From contig NZ_JAFMVC010000002.1 of assembly GCF_025499605.1 (NCBI RefSeq), positions 1 to 64,000 of the forward strand: a DNA stretch of 64,000 nt, written 5' to 3'. Below the pieces are notes generated by a model. The model saw only the letters and a list, made by a program, of their open reading frames with translations. It was not told the DNA's origin and searched no databases. Source of the DNA: Carboxylicivirga litoralis. GTDB taxonomy: Bacteria; Bacteroidota; Bacteroidia; Bacteroidales; Marinilabiliaceae. The translations under genes were made by a program, and so were the position numbers. Below are positions 1 through 7,207 of this stretch, piece by piece (the stretch's first letter is position 1; every line of letters starts with the position of its first letter).

Positions 1-209
1 GGTAGAGTACCCAAAAATATTGATAAGTACTTGAACTAATAAATTACTGGTGCAACACACCGCTATAGCGTTTAGCAGTCCGGTTCCCTGCTACCGCACG
101 AGTACGATAGCTATCGTACCTTTCGTGGGGTTTTGTTAACAGGAACGCGCTATCACTTCGCTTAGCACTGCAGAAGGAACTATCTTATTAAAACCTAAAC
201 CATAACAAA
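1..209. other. Intergenic start of window
   Basis: No convincing coding region is seen before the lipoprotein gene at 210. The stretch holds a perfect 10-bp palindrome CGCTATAGCG (61-70) and a stronger stem-loop at 97-127. The upstream gene lies outside the window, so these could be its terminator or dispersed repeats. Confidence 0.5.
97..127. repeat. Perfect 18-bp palindrome within a longer stem
   Basis: GTACGATAGCTATCGTAC (102-119) is a perfect palindrome. It is flanked by CACGA (97-101) and TCGTG (123-127), which extend the stem after a short asymmetric bulge. No T-run follows, so this is not a standard terminator. It may be a dispersed palindromic element or a protein-binding site; the function is unknown. 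Confidence 0.5.
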
Positions 210-752
210 ATGAAGAAACACTTATTGTTAATAGCGCTGCTCTACATTGTGTTGGCAGCCTGTAAGCATCAAACCGGTAATTCGGTAATACAAAAAGTGG
301 AGGCCGATAGCTTGGTTCATCATGTGGATGTTTACAAAGGCACATTGGTTGAAACCAAGGGAGTGATTCGCCATATTTGTGGTGTTGATAAGCGCAAGAT
401 GAAGCTTCAATCGGAAGGAGGTCGGTATATTAAAATAGTGCCCGCCGACACCGCCACTTGCTTCGACAGAGATTTATACAAACGAAAGCTGTTGGTGCGC
501 GGCATTGTGCGCGAAGAGCGCATTAAAAAAGAAACCGTTGCACAGATGGCCGAAGATAAAGCACTTCTATGCTCTATTGATCATGCTCCTTGTGTTGACA
601 AGCCCTGGATTGAAAAGATGAAGAAAAGAGGTGTGGCTGATAGCTTGTCTAATCGAGCTGTTGAACAGCTTAGAAGCGATATGGTTATAAAGAGCAGAGA
701 TTACGTGTCGGTGGTGGTGATAGAAGCCAATGAGGTAATAATAATAGAATAG
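210..752 (+). CDS. Predicted lipoprotein of unknown function
   Basis: 180 aa. The N-terminus has two lysines, a hydrophobic stretch and a lipobox ending LAAC at Cys18, so it is probably a lipoprotein anchored in the periplasm or outer membrane. Residues about 45-110 run as alternating short hydrophobic strands with two conserved-looking cysteines (ICGVDK and TATCF) and resemble small OB-fold lipoproteins, but I cannot assign a family. The C-terminal half is charged and helical and ends in a beta-like VVVIEANEVIIIE. It stands alone, with 416 bp of non-coding DNA downstream. Confidence 0.75.
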   Translation: MKKHLLLIALLYIVLAACKHQTGNSVIQKVEADSLVHHVDVYKGTLVETKGVIRHICGVDKRKMKLQSEGGRYIKIVPADTATCFDRDLYKRKLLVRGIVREERIKKETVAQMAEDKALLCSIDHAPCVDKPWIEKMKKRGVADSLSNRAVEQLRSDMVIKSRDYVSVVVIEANEVIIIE

Positions 753-1168
753 AGCTCTTGCTTGGCCGCGGAAGCAAATTTTATAGTTTTAAAGTTGAAA
801 CAGGTTTGTTGATTAATGGCGGCCTAAACGACTTTGTTAAACCTATGAATAATAATGATTCAGGTCGGCCTCAGCCGATGAACCAAAAAACAAGTTTAAA
901 TTGATGGTTAAAAATTGATTTCTGTTTGAGACTTTTGGAGGAAAGGAAAAAGGCGAGTTTAATCAATTTCAGTCAATGAAACGTAGTTTTTTGAGTGGAG
1001 CGGGTGGAGCCTTGAACTTTTTTCCTTAGTTTTTTAGTTCAAGCTAAAAAAGTAAGTCGGGTTTGGGCGAAGCGCCAATATAAATAGGACAATATTGTTT
1101 GTTGACAAACGAAATTTGCAAATCAACATTGTTCATCGACATAATAATTCGATTAAAAGATTTACAAA
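753..1168. other. 416-bp intergenic region with an inverted repeat
   Basis: No supported ORF. CTTGAACT (1011-1018) and AGTTCAAG (1036-1043) form an 8-bp stem around a T-rich 17-nt loop, and a perfect palindrome ACAATATTGT lies near 1091. The texture suggests a decayed mobile element or old gene remnant, but no transposase fragment can be recognised. Confidence 0.4.
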
Positions 1169-1660
1169 ATGGGACAAAAGCACTTTAACGAACAAATGGT
1201 AATCGACACTTTACAACTTTGGTGTGACAATGTGGTGTTGATTGGAGAAATTTATGCAGAGGGTGGAGATTACCAATCGGCGGCTGAGAAAGTACTAAGC
1301 CAAAACTATGACTACGACAATGGCAAGGTCTTGTTTAAGCCAACATTAGCCTTTGGCCCTCAAACATTCAGGCCCACGAAAGAGGGAGCTGTTTCCTATT
1401 TTATTGGAGGTAATAGTAATTTCCCCAATGATAAAGGCTTCAAATTAAAGCCTTGGGTTAAAGTGTGGTATAATAAGCTAGACTACATATTGCACGGTGA
1501 TGTAGCCATGGTTCAATGCAATGTTCATTTGATTGGAGCCGACGACAGCCATATTTTTGTAAACAAAAGCTTTGTATTCAAAATTTGCGATGATGATAAA
1601 ATCCGAATCATTTTACATCAGTCGTCATTGCCTTATTTGCCGGAGGCAGTTACACAATAA
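1169..1660 (+). CDS. NTF2-like (SnoaL-like) protein
   Basis: 163 aa with no signal peptide, so probably cytoplasmic. The pattern fits the NTF2-like alpha+beta cone fold: an N-terminal helix (residues about 5-45), a middle segment with Trp97, Trp101 and Tyr102, then long beta strands (YILHGDVAMVQCNVHL and HIFVNKSFVFKIC) ending in RIILHQSSLPY. The late strand ending H-x-S is typical of proteins related to SnoaL or the calcium/calmodulin kinase II association domain. The catalytic role, if any, is not evident. A strong terminator follows three bases after the stop, so it is monocistronic. Confidence 0.65.
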   Translation: MGQKHFNEQMVIDTLQLWCDNVVLIGEIYAEGGDYQSAAEKVLSQNYDYDNGKVLFKPTLAFGPQTFRPTKEGAVSYFIGGNSNFPNDKGFKLKPWVKVWYNKLDYILHGDVAMVQCNVHLIGADDSHIFVNKSFVFKICDDDKIRIILHQSSLPYLPEAVTQ

Positions 1661-1662
1661 AA

Positions 1663-1699
1663 AAACCTGTCAGGATTCTAAATCCTGACAGGTTTTATT
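1663..1699 (+). terminator. Rho-independent terminator, copy 1 of a 33-bp hairpin
   Basis: AAACCTGTCAGGATT (1663-1677), loop CTA, then AATCCTGACAGGTTT (1681-1695): a perfect 15-bp stem with A-rich and T-rich flanks. The whole 33-bp unit occurs again in reverse orientation at 17478-17510, after leuB. Confidence 0.85.
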
Positions 1700-1843
1700 T
1701 TATACGTCAAACTCTTCAACTTATAAACTTCTCAACTCCACAAAGCAAGCTGCCAATCATCTATAGTCTAACTTCTAGTTGGCTGTTGATTTAAACAAGC
1801 TGTAAATAGTCTTTGTACTCATATCTCACTACTCTCTGCTCAA

Positions 1844-2659
1844 TTACACCGCTACATTGTTATCGCGCAAGGCATCGTTTAACGATGTCTTTTTATCAGT
1901 CGATTCTTTGCGTTGTCCAATAATTAAAGCAGCAGGTACCTGGTATTCGCCGGCCGGGAATTTCTTGGTAATGCTACCCGGTATCACTACTGAGCGAGGC
2001 GGTACATAACCTTTGTATTCCTTAGGCTCGTCGCCACTTACATCAATAATTTTTGTAGAGGCTGTTAATACCACGTTGGCACCTAATACGGCTTCTTTAC
2101 CCACGCGCACACCTTCAACTACAATGCATCGAGAGCCGATAAAAGCATCGTCTTCGATAATAACCGGGGCAGCCTGCACTGGCTCCAATACACCGCCAAT
2201 ACCCACGCCACCGCTTAGGTGAACGTTTTTACCAATCTGTGCACAGCTACCTACTGTGGCCCAGGTGTCAACCATGGTTCCCGACCCAACATAAGCACCA
2301 ATATTCACATACGATGGCATCATTACCACACCCGACTCCAGAAATGCACCATAACGAGCAACGGCATGAGGCACCACGCGAACGCCCTGTGCTGCATAAT
2401 CCTTTTTAAGCGCAATTTTATCATGGAATTCAAAGGGACCCACTTCAATGGTTTCCATTTGCTGGGTAGGGAAGTAAAGAATAACCGCCTTTTTCACCCA
2501 TTCGTTCACAATCCAATCGTCACCATTGGGTTCAGCAACGCGTAATTCACCCTTATCCAATTTCTCAACTACTGTTTTAATTACTTCAACTGTTTCGGGC
2601 TTACTTAACATCGACCGGTCGTCCCAGGCCTTTTCAATGATATTCTTCAATTCACTCAT
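1844..2659 (-). CDS. dapD: 2,3,4,5-tetrahydropyridine-2,6-dicarboxylate N-succinyltransferase
   Basis: 271 aa, the usual DapD length. It transfers succinyl from succinyl-CoA to tetrahydrodipicolinate in the succinylase branch of the lysine/diaminopimelate pathway, in the cytoplasm. The sequence shows an N-terminal helical domain (1-95), then left-handed beta-helix hexapeptide repeats (about 105-210) with landmarks such as MPSYVNIGAYVGSGTMVDTW, GGVGIGGVLEPVQA and EDDAFIGSRCIVVEGV, then a C-terminal strand domain. It is alone on the minus strand. lysC and lysA lie about 58 kb away, so the lysine genes are dispersed. ATG at 2659 gives the canonical N-terminus. Confidence 0.96.
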   Translation of the reverse strand: MSELKNIIEKAWDDRSMLSKPETVEVIKTVVEKLDKGELRVAEPNGDDWIVNEWVKKAVILYFPTQQMETIEVGPFEFHDKIALKKDYAAQGVRVVPHAVARYGAFLESGVVMMPSYVNIGAYVGSGTMVDTWATVGSCAQIGKNVHLSGGVGIGGVLEPVQAAPVIIEDDAFIGSRCIVVEGVRVGKEAVLGANVVLTASTKIIDVSGDEPKEYKGYVPPRSVVIPGSITKKFPAGEYQVPAALIIGQRKESTDKKTSLNDALRDNNVAV

Positions 2660-3110
2660 TGCTATTTATTTTATTATTGTTTTGTTATAAATCAATTTTT
2701 TCTAATGGTCTATCAACCTATTGGGTAAGTGACCTAATAGCTGCAAAAATAATTTTAATTCATCAGATAACAGTATAAAAAATTGTTAAGGGCTTTTGTT
2801 TTAACTATTTAGTTGTGCTGTGTTAAATGCTGTCATTATCAGGTGCCTTTGTTGAAAAAATAACAGATATTGATGGAATTATAGTAAATTGCTAAACCAG
2901 TATTGGAACGGATGTCATCTTTAATTAGATGATATTTACTAAAGATGACATACGTGTTTCTTCGCACGCCTCAACCCCGAAACCATAAACAGGAAACTTA
3001 TACTTCCATCTAACTCTAACTGTTAACGCCTGTTAATAAATAAGCGTTTGTTGAAATTATATGCCTGATAAAAGCATTCGTTTTATATTAGCTTATCCTA
3101 ACCAGTTTGT
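2660..3110. other. 451-bp divergent intergenic region
   Basis: This separates dapD (minus) from the secreted-protein pair (plus), so it should hold both promoters. On the minus strand a TATTTTTG match to the -7 box lies at 2744-2751, without a good -33 box, as a possible dapD promoter. A 12-bp perfect inverted repeat lies at 2912-2951. No ORF is supported. Confidence 0.5.
2912..2951. repeat. 12-bp inverted repeat
   Basis: ATGTCATCTTTA (2912-2923) and TAAAGATGACAT (2940-2951) are perfect inverted arms around a 16-nt A/T-rich spacer. No T-run follows. It may be an operator or a dispersed hairpin in the dapD/3111 divergent region. Confidence 0.55.
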
Positions 3111-3887
3111 ATGAAAATTCGGATTATAATAACAGTGTTCATTTTGGTGTGCCTCCCATGGGCAAGCGCATTCGCTCAGCAGCAAGTGTGGCTTCACGGG
3201 CAGGTTGTGCGCGAATCGGATAATGCAATAATTCCGCTGGCGCAAATTGCCAGTTTTAAAAAGATGAATGTGTTTGCGGCCGATTCAACAGGTGAGTTTA
3301 AAGTTATTTTGGATGGCAACGACAGTATAAAAGTGTTGGCTTTGGGTTTCGAGTCACGCATTTTTCATTTAGATAGCCTGAATGTTGATGCTGATTTAAG
3401 GTATCAATTTCCACTAAAGCAAATAAGCTATCAGGTAGAGCAGGTTGACATTCATTCAAATGTGCATTACAATAACTATATGGATTTATTAAGAGCACAA
3501 AAGCTAAAGCGGCAGGAAATGGATTTGATGTTACCAAGCGATATAAAGTTGGGTAAGAAGCCTGATATTCCGGCAAATATTCGACCCGATTACAATGGAC
3601 CGCCTCCCATTCTTGCAGCAGTCATTCAGCCTTTCAGTTTTATCGATTATTACACCAGTAAAACAGATAAGCGAAAGAGGCAATATATGAAGTTGTTACA
3701 AAAAGAAAAGCAGCTGAATCTGTTGACCAATGAAATGATGCAGGAAGTAAGTGGTCTTGAAGGAGAAGCACTTCAGAACTTCATCATCTATTGTAATTCA
3801 AATATTAAGCTTAATGACAATGAAACATCGTTAAGTATTAAGTATAAGGTTATTGATTTGTTTAACGAATATAAAACCAAATCATAG
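3111..3887 (+). CDS. Secreted protein with CarboxypepD_reg-like domain (first of a pair)
   Basis: 258 aa. A cleavable signal peptide (MKIRIIITVFILVCLPWASAF, AQ site) is followed by a beta-sandwich of the carboxypeptidase-regulatory/TonB-plug-associated kind at residues about 27-95. Its signature is HGQVVRESDNAIIPLAQI, then DSTGEFKV, then IKVLALGFESR. The remaining residues are charged and helical (FIDYYTSKTDKRKRQYMKLL). Proteins with this layout occur widely in Bacteroidota as periplasmic or outer-membrane-associated proteins of unknown role. The next gene starts one base after this stop and encodes the same architecture, so the two form a co-translated pair. Confidence 0.8.
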   Translation: MKIRIIITVFILVCLPWASAFAQQQVWLHGQVVRESDNAIIPLAQIASFKKMNVFAADSTGEFKVILDGNDSIKVLALGFESRIFHLDSLNVDADLRYQFPLKQISYQVEQVDIHSNVHYNNYMDLLRAQKLKRQEMDLMLPSDIKLGKKPDIPANIRPDYNGPPPILAAVIQPFSFIDYYTSKTDKRKRQYMKLLQKEKQLNLLTNEMMQEVSGLEGEALQNFIIYCNSNIKLNDNETSLSIKYKVIDLFNEYKTKS

Positions 3888-3888
3888 T

Positions 3889-4677
3889 TTGAAAGCACAG
3901 AATATATATTGTTTGTTAATACTACTTGTGTATCAGTTATCTTCTTTTGCACAAGAAGAAGTTGAGAAGCATTTACTGATTGGAAAGGTTGTACATGCCG
4001 ATAGCATCACGGCTGTGCCCTTTGCTTTTGTGGCAAATAGTCAAACTGGTTTTGGTAAAGAAACACACGATGATGGTGTTTTTAAGTTAAATACATCGCC
4101 TAATGATACCCTCTTTTTTCGATGCCTTGGATATCAGGATACCATGCTTGTTGTTAACGAAGACATGTTGAGCGACACCTTGCTTTGGGTTGTTAAAGAG
4201 AAGACTTATGAATTAGGCTCGGTTGATGTGTTGATGTTCCGTTCTTATGCTTCGTTCAGGCACATGGTGGCCAATATGGATATGATGCCGACTCAAGGAG
4301 TTAGTATGCCGATAGTGTTGAATCAAGCGGCAATAAAAAAGGCGATTAGAGAGAAGGAAATGGCGGCCGGACTGAATAATGGGTTTGGAGTAGGCATAGG
4401 TTTTGGTAGTGGCGGTAAGACGCGAGCCGAGAAAAAATACGAAACGTTTGCAGCCAATGAGAAGCGGTATGAACGATTTAGAGAGATGACTTCGCGCAAA
4501 AATATGCAGTATCTCACCAAGTTCGAAGGAGCTGAATTGGATTCGTTTATGGTCTTCCTACGAACAAAACATAAAATTAACCCTGAACTGTCTGATTACA
4601 AAATGATGGAGGCCATCAATCTGGTTTTTGAAGAATACCTCGCTTTAAAAAATGATACCACCCAAAGACTTAAATAG
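3889..4677 (+). CDS. Secreted protein with CarboxypepD_reg-like domain (second of a pair)
   Basis: 262 aa from a TTG start at 3889, one base after the preceding stop. The same frame is open further upstream to a TTG at 3853, but that would put twelve hydrophilic residues before the signal peptide, so 3889 is preferred. The signal peptide ends at SSFAQ. A beta-sandwich follows (LIGKVVHADSITAVPFAF, DDGVFKL, DTLFFRCLGYQDT), then a Met- and Gly-rich middle (NNGFGVGIGFGSGGKTRAEK) and a charged helical C-terminus. It is paralogous to the upstream gene. Function unknown. Confidence 0.75.
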   Translation: MKAQNIYCLLILLVYQLSSFAQEEVEKHLLIGKVVHADSITAVPFAFVANSQTGFGKETHDDGVFKLNTSPNDTLFFRCLGYQDTMLVVNEDMLSDTLLWVVKEKTYELGSVDVLMFRSYASFRHMVANMDMMPTQGVSMPIVLNQAAIKKAIREKEMAAGLNNGFGVGIGFGSGGKTRAEKKYETFAANEKRYERFREMTSRKNMQYLTKFEGAELDSFMVFLRTKHKINPELSDYKMMEAINLVFEEYLALKNDTTQRLK

Positions 4678-4908
4678 TGACATTTATCACTTCGACATTT
4701 GAACTTACATTTGCGGCGAAAGTTGCCGTTTGTGATGAGGTGCTGTAAGTGTAAGTTATACAGGTGATAAGAATAAGATTAGGATGTCTTTAAATAAACA
4801 TGGAATTTCGAACCATACCTTATATAGAGATAGAGTAAAAAAATAGTAAGGTACAAAAGGCTTATAATATCAAATTGTAAAATTATTTGATATTTTTTTG
4901 ACTATTTC

Positions 4909-4939
4909 TTTGGAGTTATAAAAATCAATCCTACATTTG
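4909..4939 (+). promoter_or_regulatory. Bacteroidota-type promoter for the ilv-leu operon
   Basis: TTTG (4909-4912), a 19-nt spacer, then TACATTTG (4932-4939). This is an exact match to the known Bacteroides housekeeping consensus (-33 TTTG, -7 TAnnTTTG). It lies 165 bases before the leader-peptide ATG. Confidence 0.7.
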
Positions 4940-5012
4940 CTAACGTAAAAAGCAGAAATTGGTGAATCAAAAAATGTGATACACCGCAAAAGCAAAGAGC
5001 AAGATGAAACGA

Positions 5013-5078
5013 ACATGTAATTTTTAATCTTACAAATTACAAAGAAGTAAAGATTAAAAATTCTTGTAAGTTCCATGT
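5013..5078 (+). promoter_or_regulatory. Stable hairpin in the ilv 5' leader
   Basis: AATTTTTAATCTT (5019-5031) pairs perfectly over 13 bp with AAGATTAAAAATT (5050-5062). ACATG (5013-5017) and CATGT (5074-5078) close it from outside. It may protect or pause the leader transcript ahead of the leader-peptide ribosome-binding region. Confidence 0.5.
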
Positions 5079-5103
5079 GACAATTGAAAGTAAACAGAAG
5101 CAC

Positions 5104-5172
5104 ATGAAATTTAATTTATCACTCATTCTCGACATTATTATTATTCTCGTGGTCATTATTATTAGAACCTAG
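5104..5172 (+). CDS. ilvL: Branched-chain amino acid leader peptide (22 aa)
   Basis: ATG at 5104 to TAG at 5170-5172. Of 22 residues, 8 are Ile, 4 Leu and 2 Val. The core is I-I-I-I-L-V-V-I-I-I, using ATT for every Ile and CTC for three Leu codons. It is followed within 50 bases by alternative RNA hairpins and a strong terminator ahead of ilvD. That is the architecture of the enterobacterial ilv leader peptides: scarcity of charged Ile, Leu or Val tRNA stalls the ribosome and switches the RNA fold. The gene is too short for routine gene callers. The symbol is given by functional analogy, not homology. There is no strong Shine-Dalgarno, as is usual in this phylum. Confidence 0.85.
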   Translation: MKFNLSLILDIIIILVVIIIRT

Positions 5173-5256
5173 AGGAGTGAGAATGCTATGTAGATAAATC
5201 AACGAAGATACGATACAAAAGAGCTTTTCTCACATACGAGAAAAGCTCTTTTTTTT
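5124..5256 (+). promoter_or_regulatory. Transcription attenuator: anti-antiterminator, antiterminator, terminator
   Basis: Three mutually exclusive pairings are visible. CATTCTC (5124-5130, inside the leader peptide) pairs with GAGAATG (5179-5185). GTGAGAA (5177-5183) pairs with TTCTCAC (5227-5233), the antiterminator. AGAGCTTTTCTC (5220-5231) pairs over 12 perfect bp with GAGAAAAGCTCT (5238-5249), a 6-nt loop and an eight-T run to 5256, the terminator. A ribosome stalled on the Ile/Val run masks the first segment and frees the antiterminator. A ribosome reaching the stop at 5172 would cover 5177-5183 and allow termination. The three pairings are direct; the regulatory logic is inferred from known ilv/leu attenuators. 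Confidence 0.85.
5220..5256 (+). terminator. Attenuator terminator hairpin before ilvD
   Basis: A perfect 12-bp stem, 6-nt loop (ACATAC) and T8 tail end 21 bases before the ilvD start. Its position inside the operon leader, rather than after a gene, marks it as conditional. Confidence 0.9.
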
Positions 5257-5277
5257 GATACAAACGGAAACAAAACA

Positions 5278-7107
5278 ATGAAAATAACACTAAGAAGCGC
5301 AACATCAACACAAGGACGACGAATGGCCGGAGCCAGAAGCCTGTGGCGTGCCAACGGCATGAAAGAGCAACACTTTGGCAAACCGGTGATAGCTGTTGTT
5401 AACTCGTTCACTCAGTTTGTGCCGGGTCACGTGCATTTACACGACATTGGCCAAATGGTGAAACAGCGCATTGAAGCCAACGGATGCTTTGCAGCTGAGT
5501 TTAACACCATCGCCATTGATGATGGTATCGCCATGGGACACGACGGGATGTTGTATTCATTGCCATCGCGCGATATAATCGCTGATAGTGTGGAGTACAT
5601 GGCCAATGCACACAAGGTAGATGCCATGGTATGCATCAGTAATTGCGACAAAATTACGCCCGGTATGCTGATGGCATCCATGCGTTTAAATATTCCAACC
5701 GTATTTGTATCAGGGGGCCCCATGGAAGCAGGTAAAGCTGGTGGCAAGGCATTGGACTTAGTAGATGCCATGGTAATGGCTGCCGATGATAACGTGTCGG
5801 ATGCTGAAGTAGATGAAGTGGAGCGTAACGCCTGTCCTACCTGTGGTTCGTGTTCGGGTATGTTCACCGCAAACTCTATGAACTGCCTGAATGAAGCCAT
5901 TGGACTGGCTTTACCCGGCAACGGTACGATAGTAGCCACACATGTTAATCGTAAGCGTTTATTCGAAAAAGCTGCCGATTTAATAGTTGACATCACCAAT
6001 CGCTATTATGGAGAAGGTGACGAATCAGTTTTACCACGTTCAATTGCCAGCTATAAGGCGTTTGAAAATGCCATGACTTTAGATATCGCCATGGGAGGTT
6101 CAACCAATACGGTTCTTCATATTTTAGCGATCGCACACGAGGCTGGTGTCAATTTCACTATGGATGACATTGACCGTTTATCGCGCACAACACCAGTATT
6201 GTGCAAGGTAGCACCTAACTCGCATTATCACATCGAGGATGTAAACCGCGCCGGTGGTATCATGGCGATTTTGGCCGAGCTAAACCGAGGCGGTTTATTG
6301 CATACCGATGTAAGTCGTGTTGATTTCCCCAGTTTGAAAGAGGCTCTGGCAGCGTATGATGTTCTATCACCAGTGGCTACTGAAGAAGCTAAAGAAGTAT
6401 ATAGCAGTGCTCCTGCAGGGCTGTTTAATCTAACCATGGGATCACAAAAAACAGAATATGCCGAGTTGGATTTAGATCGCACAAAGGGCTGCATTCGCAG
6501 TGTTGAAGGTGCTTACTTTAAAGATGGCGGATTGGCTGTTTTATTTGGTAATCTGGCCGAGAAGGGTTGTATCGTTAAAACAGCTGGTGTTGATGAATCC
6601 ATCTTTACATTCAACGGAACTGCCCGTGTTTACGAGTCGCAAGACGATGCTTGTGAAGGCATTTTATCAGATGAAGTAAAAGCCGGCGATGTGGTCATCA
6701 TCCGCTACGAAGGTCCTAAAGGCGGACCGGGCATGCAAGAGATGTTGTATCCAACATCTTATCTGAAATCAAAACACCTGGGTAAAGCATGTGCCTTGTT
6801 AACCGATGGTCGTTTCTCAGGTGGTACATCGGGTCTGTCCATTGGGCATGCATCACCCGAAGCTGCCGGTGGAGGTACCATTGCCCTGGTTGAAAATGGC
6901 GACCCTATATTGATTGATATCCCTAACCGAAAAATAGAATTACAGATTAGTGAGGACGAGCTCGCTCAAAGAAGAGCAGCCGAAGAAGCAAAAGGCGACA
7001 AAGCCTTTAAACCAGGTAACCGCGAACGATATGTGTCAAAAGCGCTTAGAGCTTATGCAAGCTTAGTAAGTGCAGCTGACCAGGGCGCTGTAAGATTGAT
7101 TGATTAG
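5278..7107 (+). CDS. ilvD: Dihydroxy-acid dehydratase
   Basis: 609 aa, full length. It dehydrates 2,3-dihydroxy-isovalerate and 2,3-dihydroxy-3-methylvalerate to the 2-oxo acids of valine and isoleucine. Fe-S ligands are visible in [12 protein letters not shown] (residues 119-130) and [13 protein letters not shown] (about 184-196). The Mg-binding region [11 protein letters not shown] and the C-terminal [19 protein letters not shown] motif are intact. It is the first enzyme gene of the operon, directly downstream of the attenuator, which explains why the whole pathway should respond to Ile/Leu/Val supply. The next gene follows after a 100-bp hairpin-bearing spacer. Confidence 0.97.
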   Translation: MKITLRSATSTQGRRMAGARSLWRANGMKEQHFGKPVIAVVNSFTQFVPGHVHLHDIGQMVKQRIEANGCFAAEFNTIAIDDGIAMGHDGMLYSLPSRDIIADSVEYMANAHKVDAMVCISNCDKITPGMLMASMRLNIPTVFVSGGPMEAGKAGGKALDLVDAMVMAADDNVSDAEVDEVERNACPTCGSCSGMFTANSMNCLNEAIGLALPGNGTIVATHVNRKRLFEKAADLIVDITNRYYGEGDESVLPRSIASYKAFENAMTLDIAMGGSTNTVLHILAIAHEAGVNFTMDDIDRLSRTTPVLCKVAPNSHYHIEDVNRAGGIMAILAELNRGGLLHTDVSRVDFPSLKEALAAYDVLSPVATEEAKEVYSSAPAGLFNLTMGSQKTEYAELDLDRTKGCIRSVEGAYFKDGGLAVLFGNLAEKGCIVKTAGVDESIFTFNGTARVYESQDDACEGILSDEVKAGDVVIIRYEGPKGGPGMQEMLYPTSYLKSKHLGKACALLTDGRFSGGTSGLSIGHASPEAAGGGTIALVENGDPILIDIPNRKIELQISEDELAQRRAAEEAKGDKAFKPGNRERYVSKALRAYASLVSAADQGAVRLID

Positions 7108-7110
7108 TAA

Positions 7111-7190
7111 GCTGCTAGAGGCTAGACAATAGCCTCATGGCATGATGAGCAAAACAATAACCATAATGGCAATTGCTAGAAACTAGCAGC
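7111..7190 (+). repeat. Intergenic hairpin between ilvD and ilvB
   Basis: GCTGCTAGAGGCTAG (7111-7125) pairs with CTAGAAACTAGCAGC (7176-7190): 8 bp, a 3-nt mismatch, then 4 bp. There is no T-run. It is one of several hairpins that fill the spacers of this operon and could shape mRNA processing or segmental stability. Confidence 0.55.
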
Positions 7191-7207
7191 CAGTAGCTTT
7201 GAAAAAA

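Larger units (their letters stand above)
4678..5103. other. Intergenic region and long 5' leader of the ilv operon
   Basis: The region is non-coding up to the leader-peptide start. It contains an inverted repeat AACTTACA (4702-4709) / TGTAAGTT (4750-4757) soon after the preceding gene, a consensus promoter at 4909-4939 and an A/T-rich 13-bp hairpin at 5013-5078. If transcription starts a few bases after 4939, the leader before the peptide is about 155 nt. Confidence 0.6.

Noticed and set aside
753-1168. Insertion-sequence remnant
   Set aside because: No transposase fragment, target-site duplication or recognised terminal repeats can be shown; only one 8-bp hairpin is clear.
2013-2545. Plus-strand ORFs antisense to dapD
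   Set aside because: Low-complexity Thr/Ile/His compositions with no domain. The minus strand encodes full-length DapD.
5220-5256. Terminator before ilvD as the end of an upstream transcript
   Set aside because: It lies more than 500 bp after the last upstream gene and directly after the leader peptide and antiterminator, so attenuator function explains it better.
4909-5256. T-box or metabolite riboswitch upstream of ilvD
   Set aside because: T-boxes are not typical of this phylum, no T-box sequence or specifier stem is recognised, and the leader peptide accounts for amino-acid sensing.
5427-5999. Minus-strand ORF of 190 aa inside ilvD
   Set aside because: It is a shadow frame. The plus frame encodes all IlvD Fe-S and substrate motifs, and the antisense product has no recognisable domain or start context.
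7199-7207. TTG start for ilvB at 7199
   Set aside because: ATG 7208 gives the more usual start. The extension MKK adds nothing known in the family.
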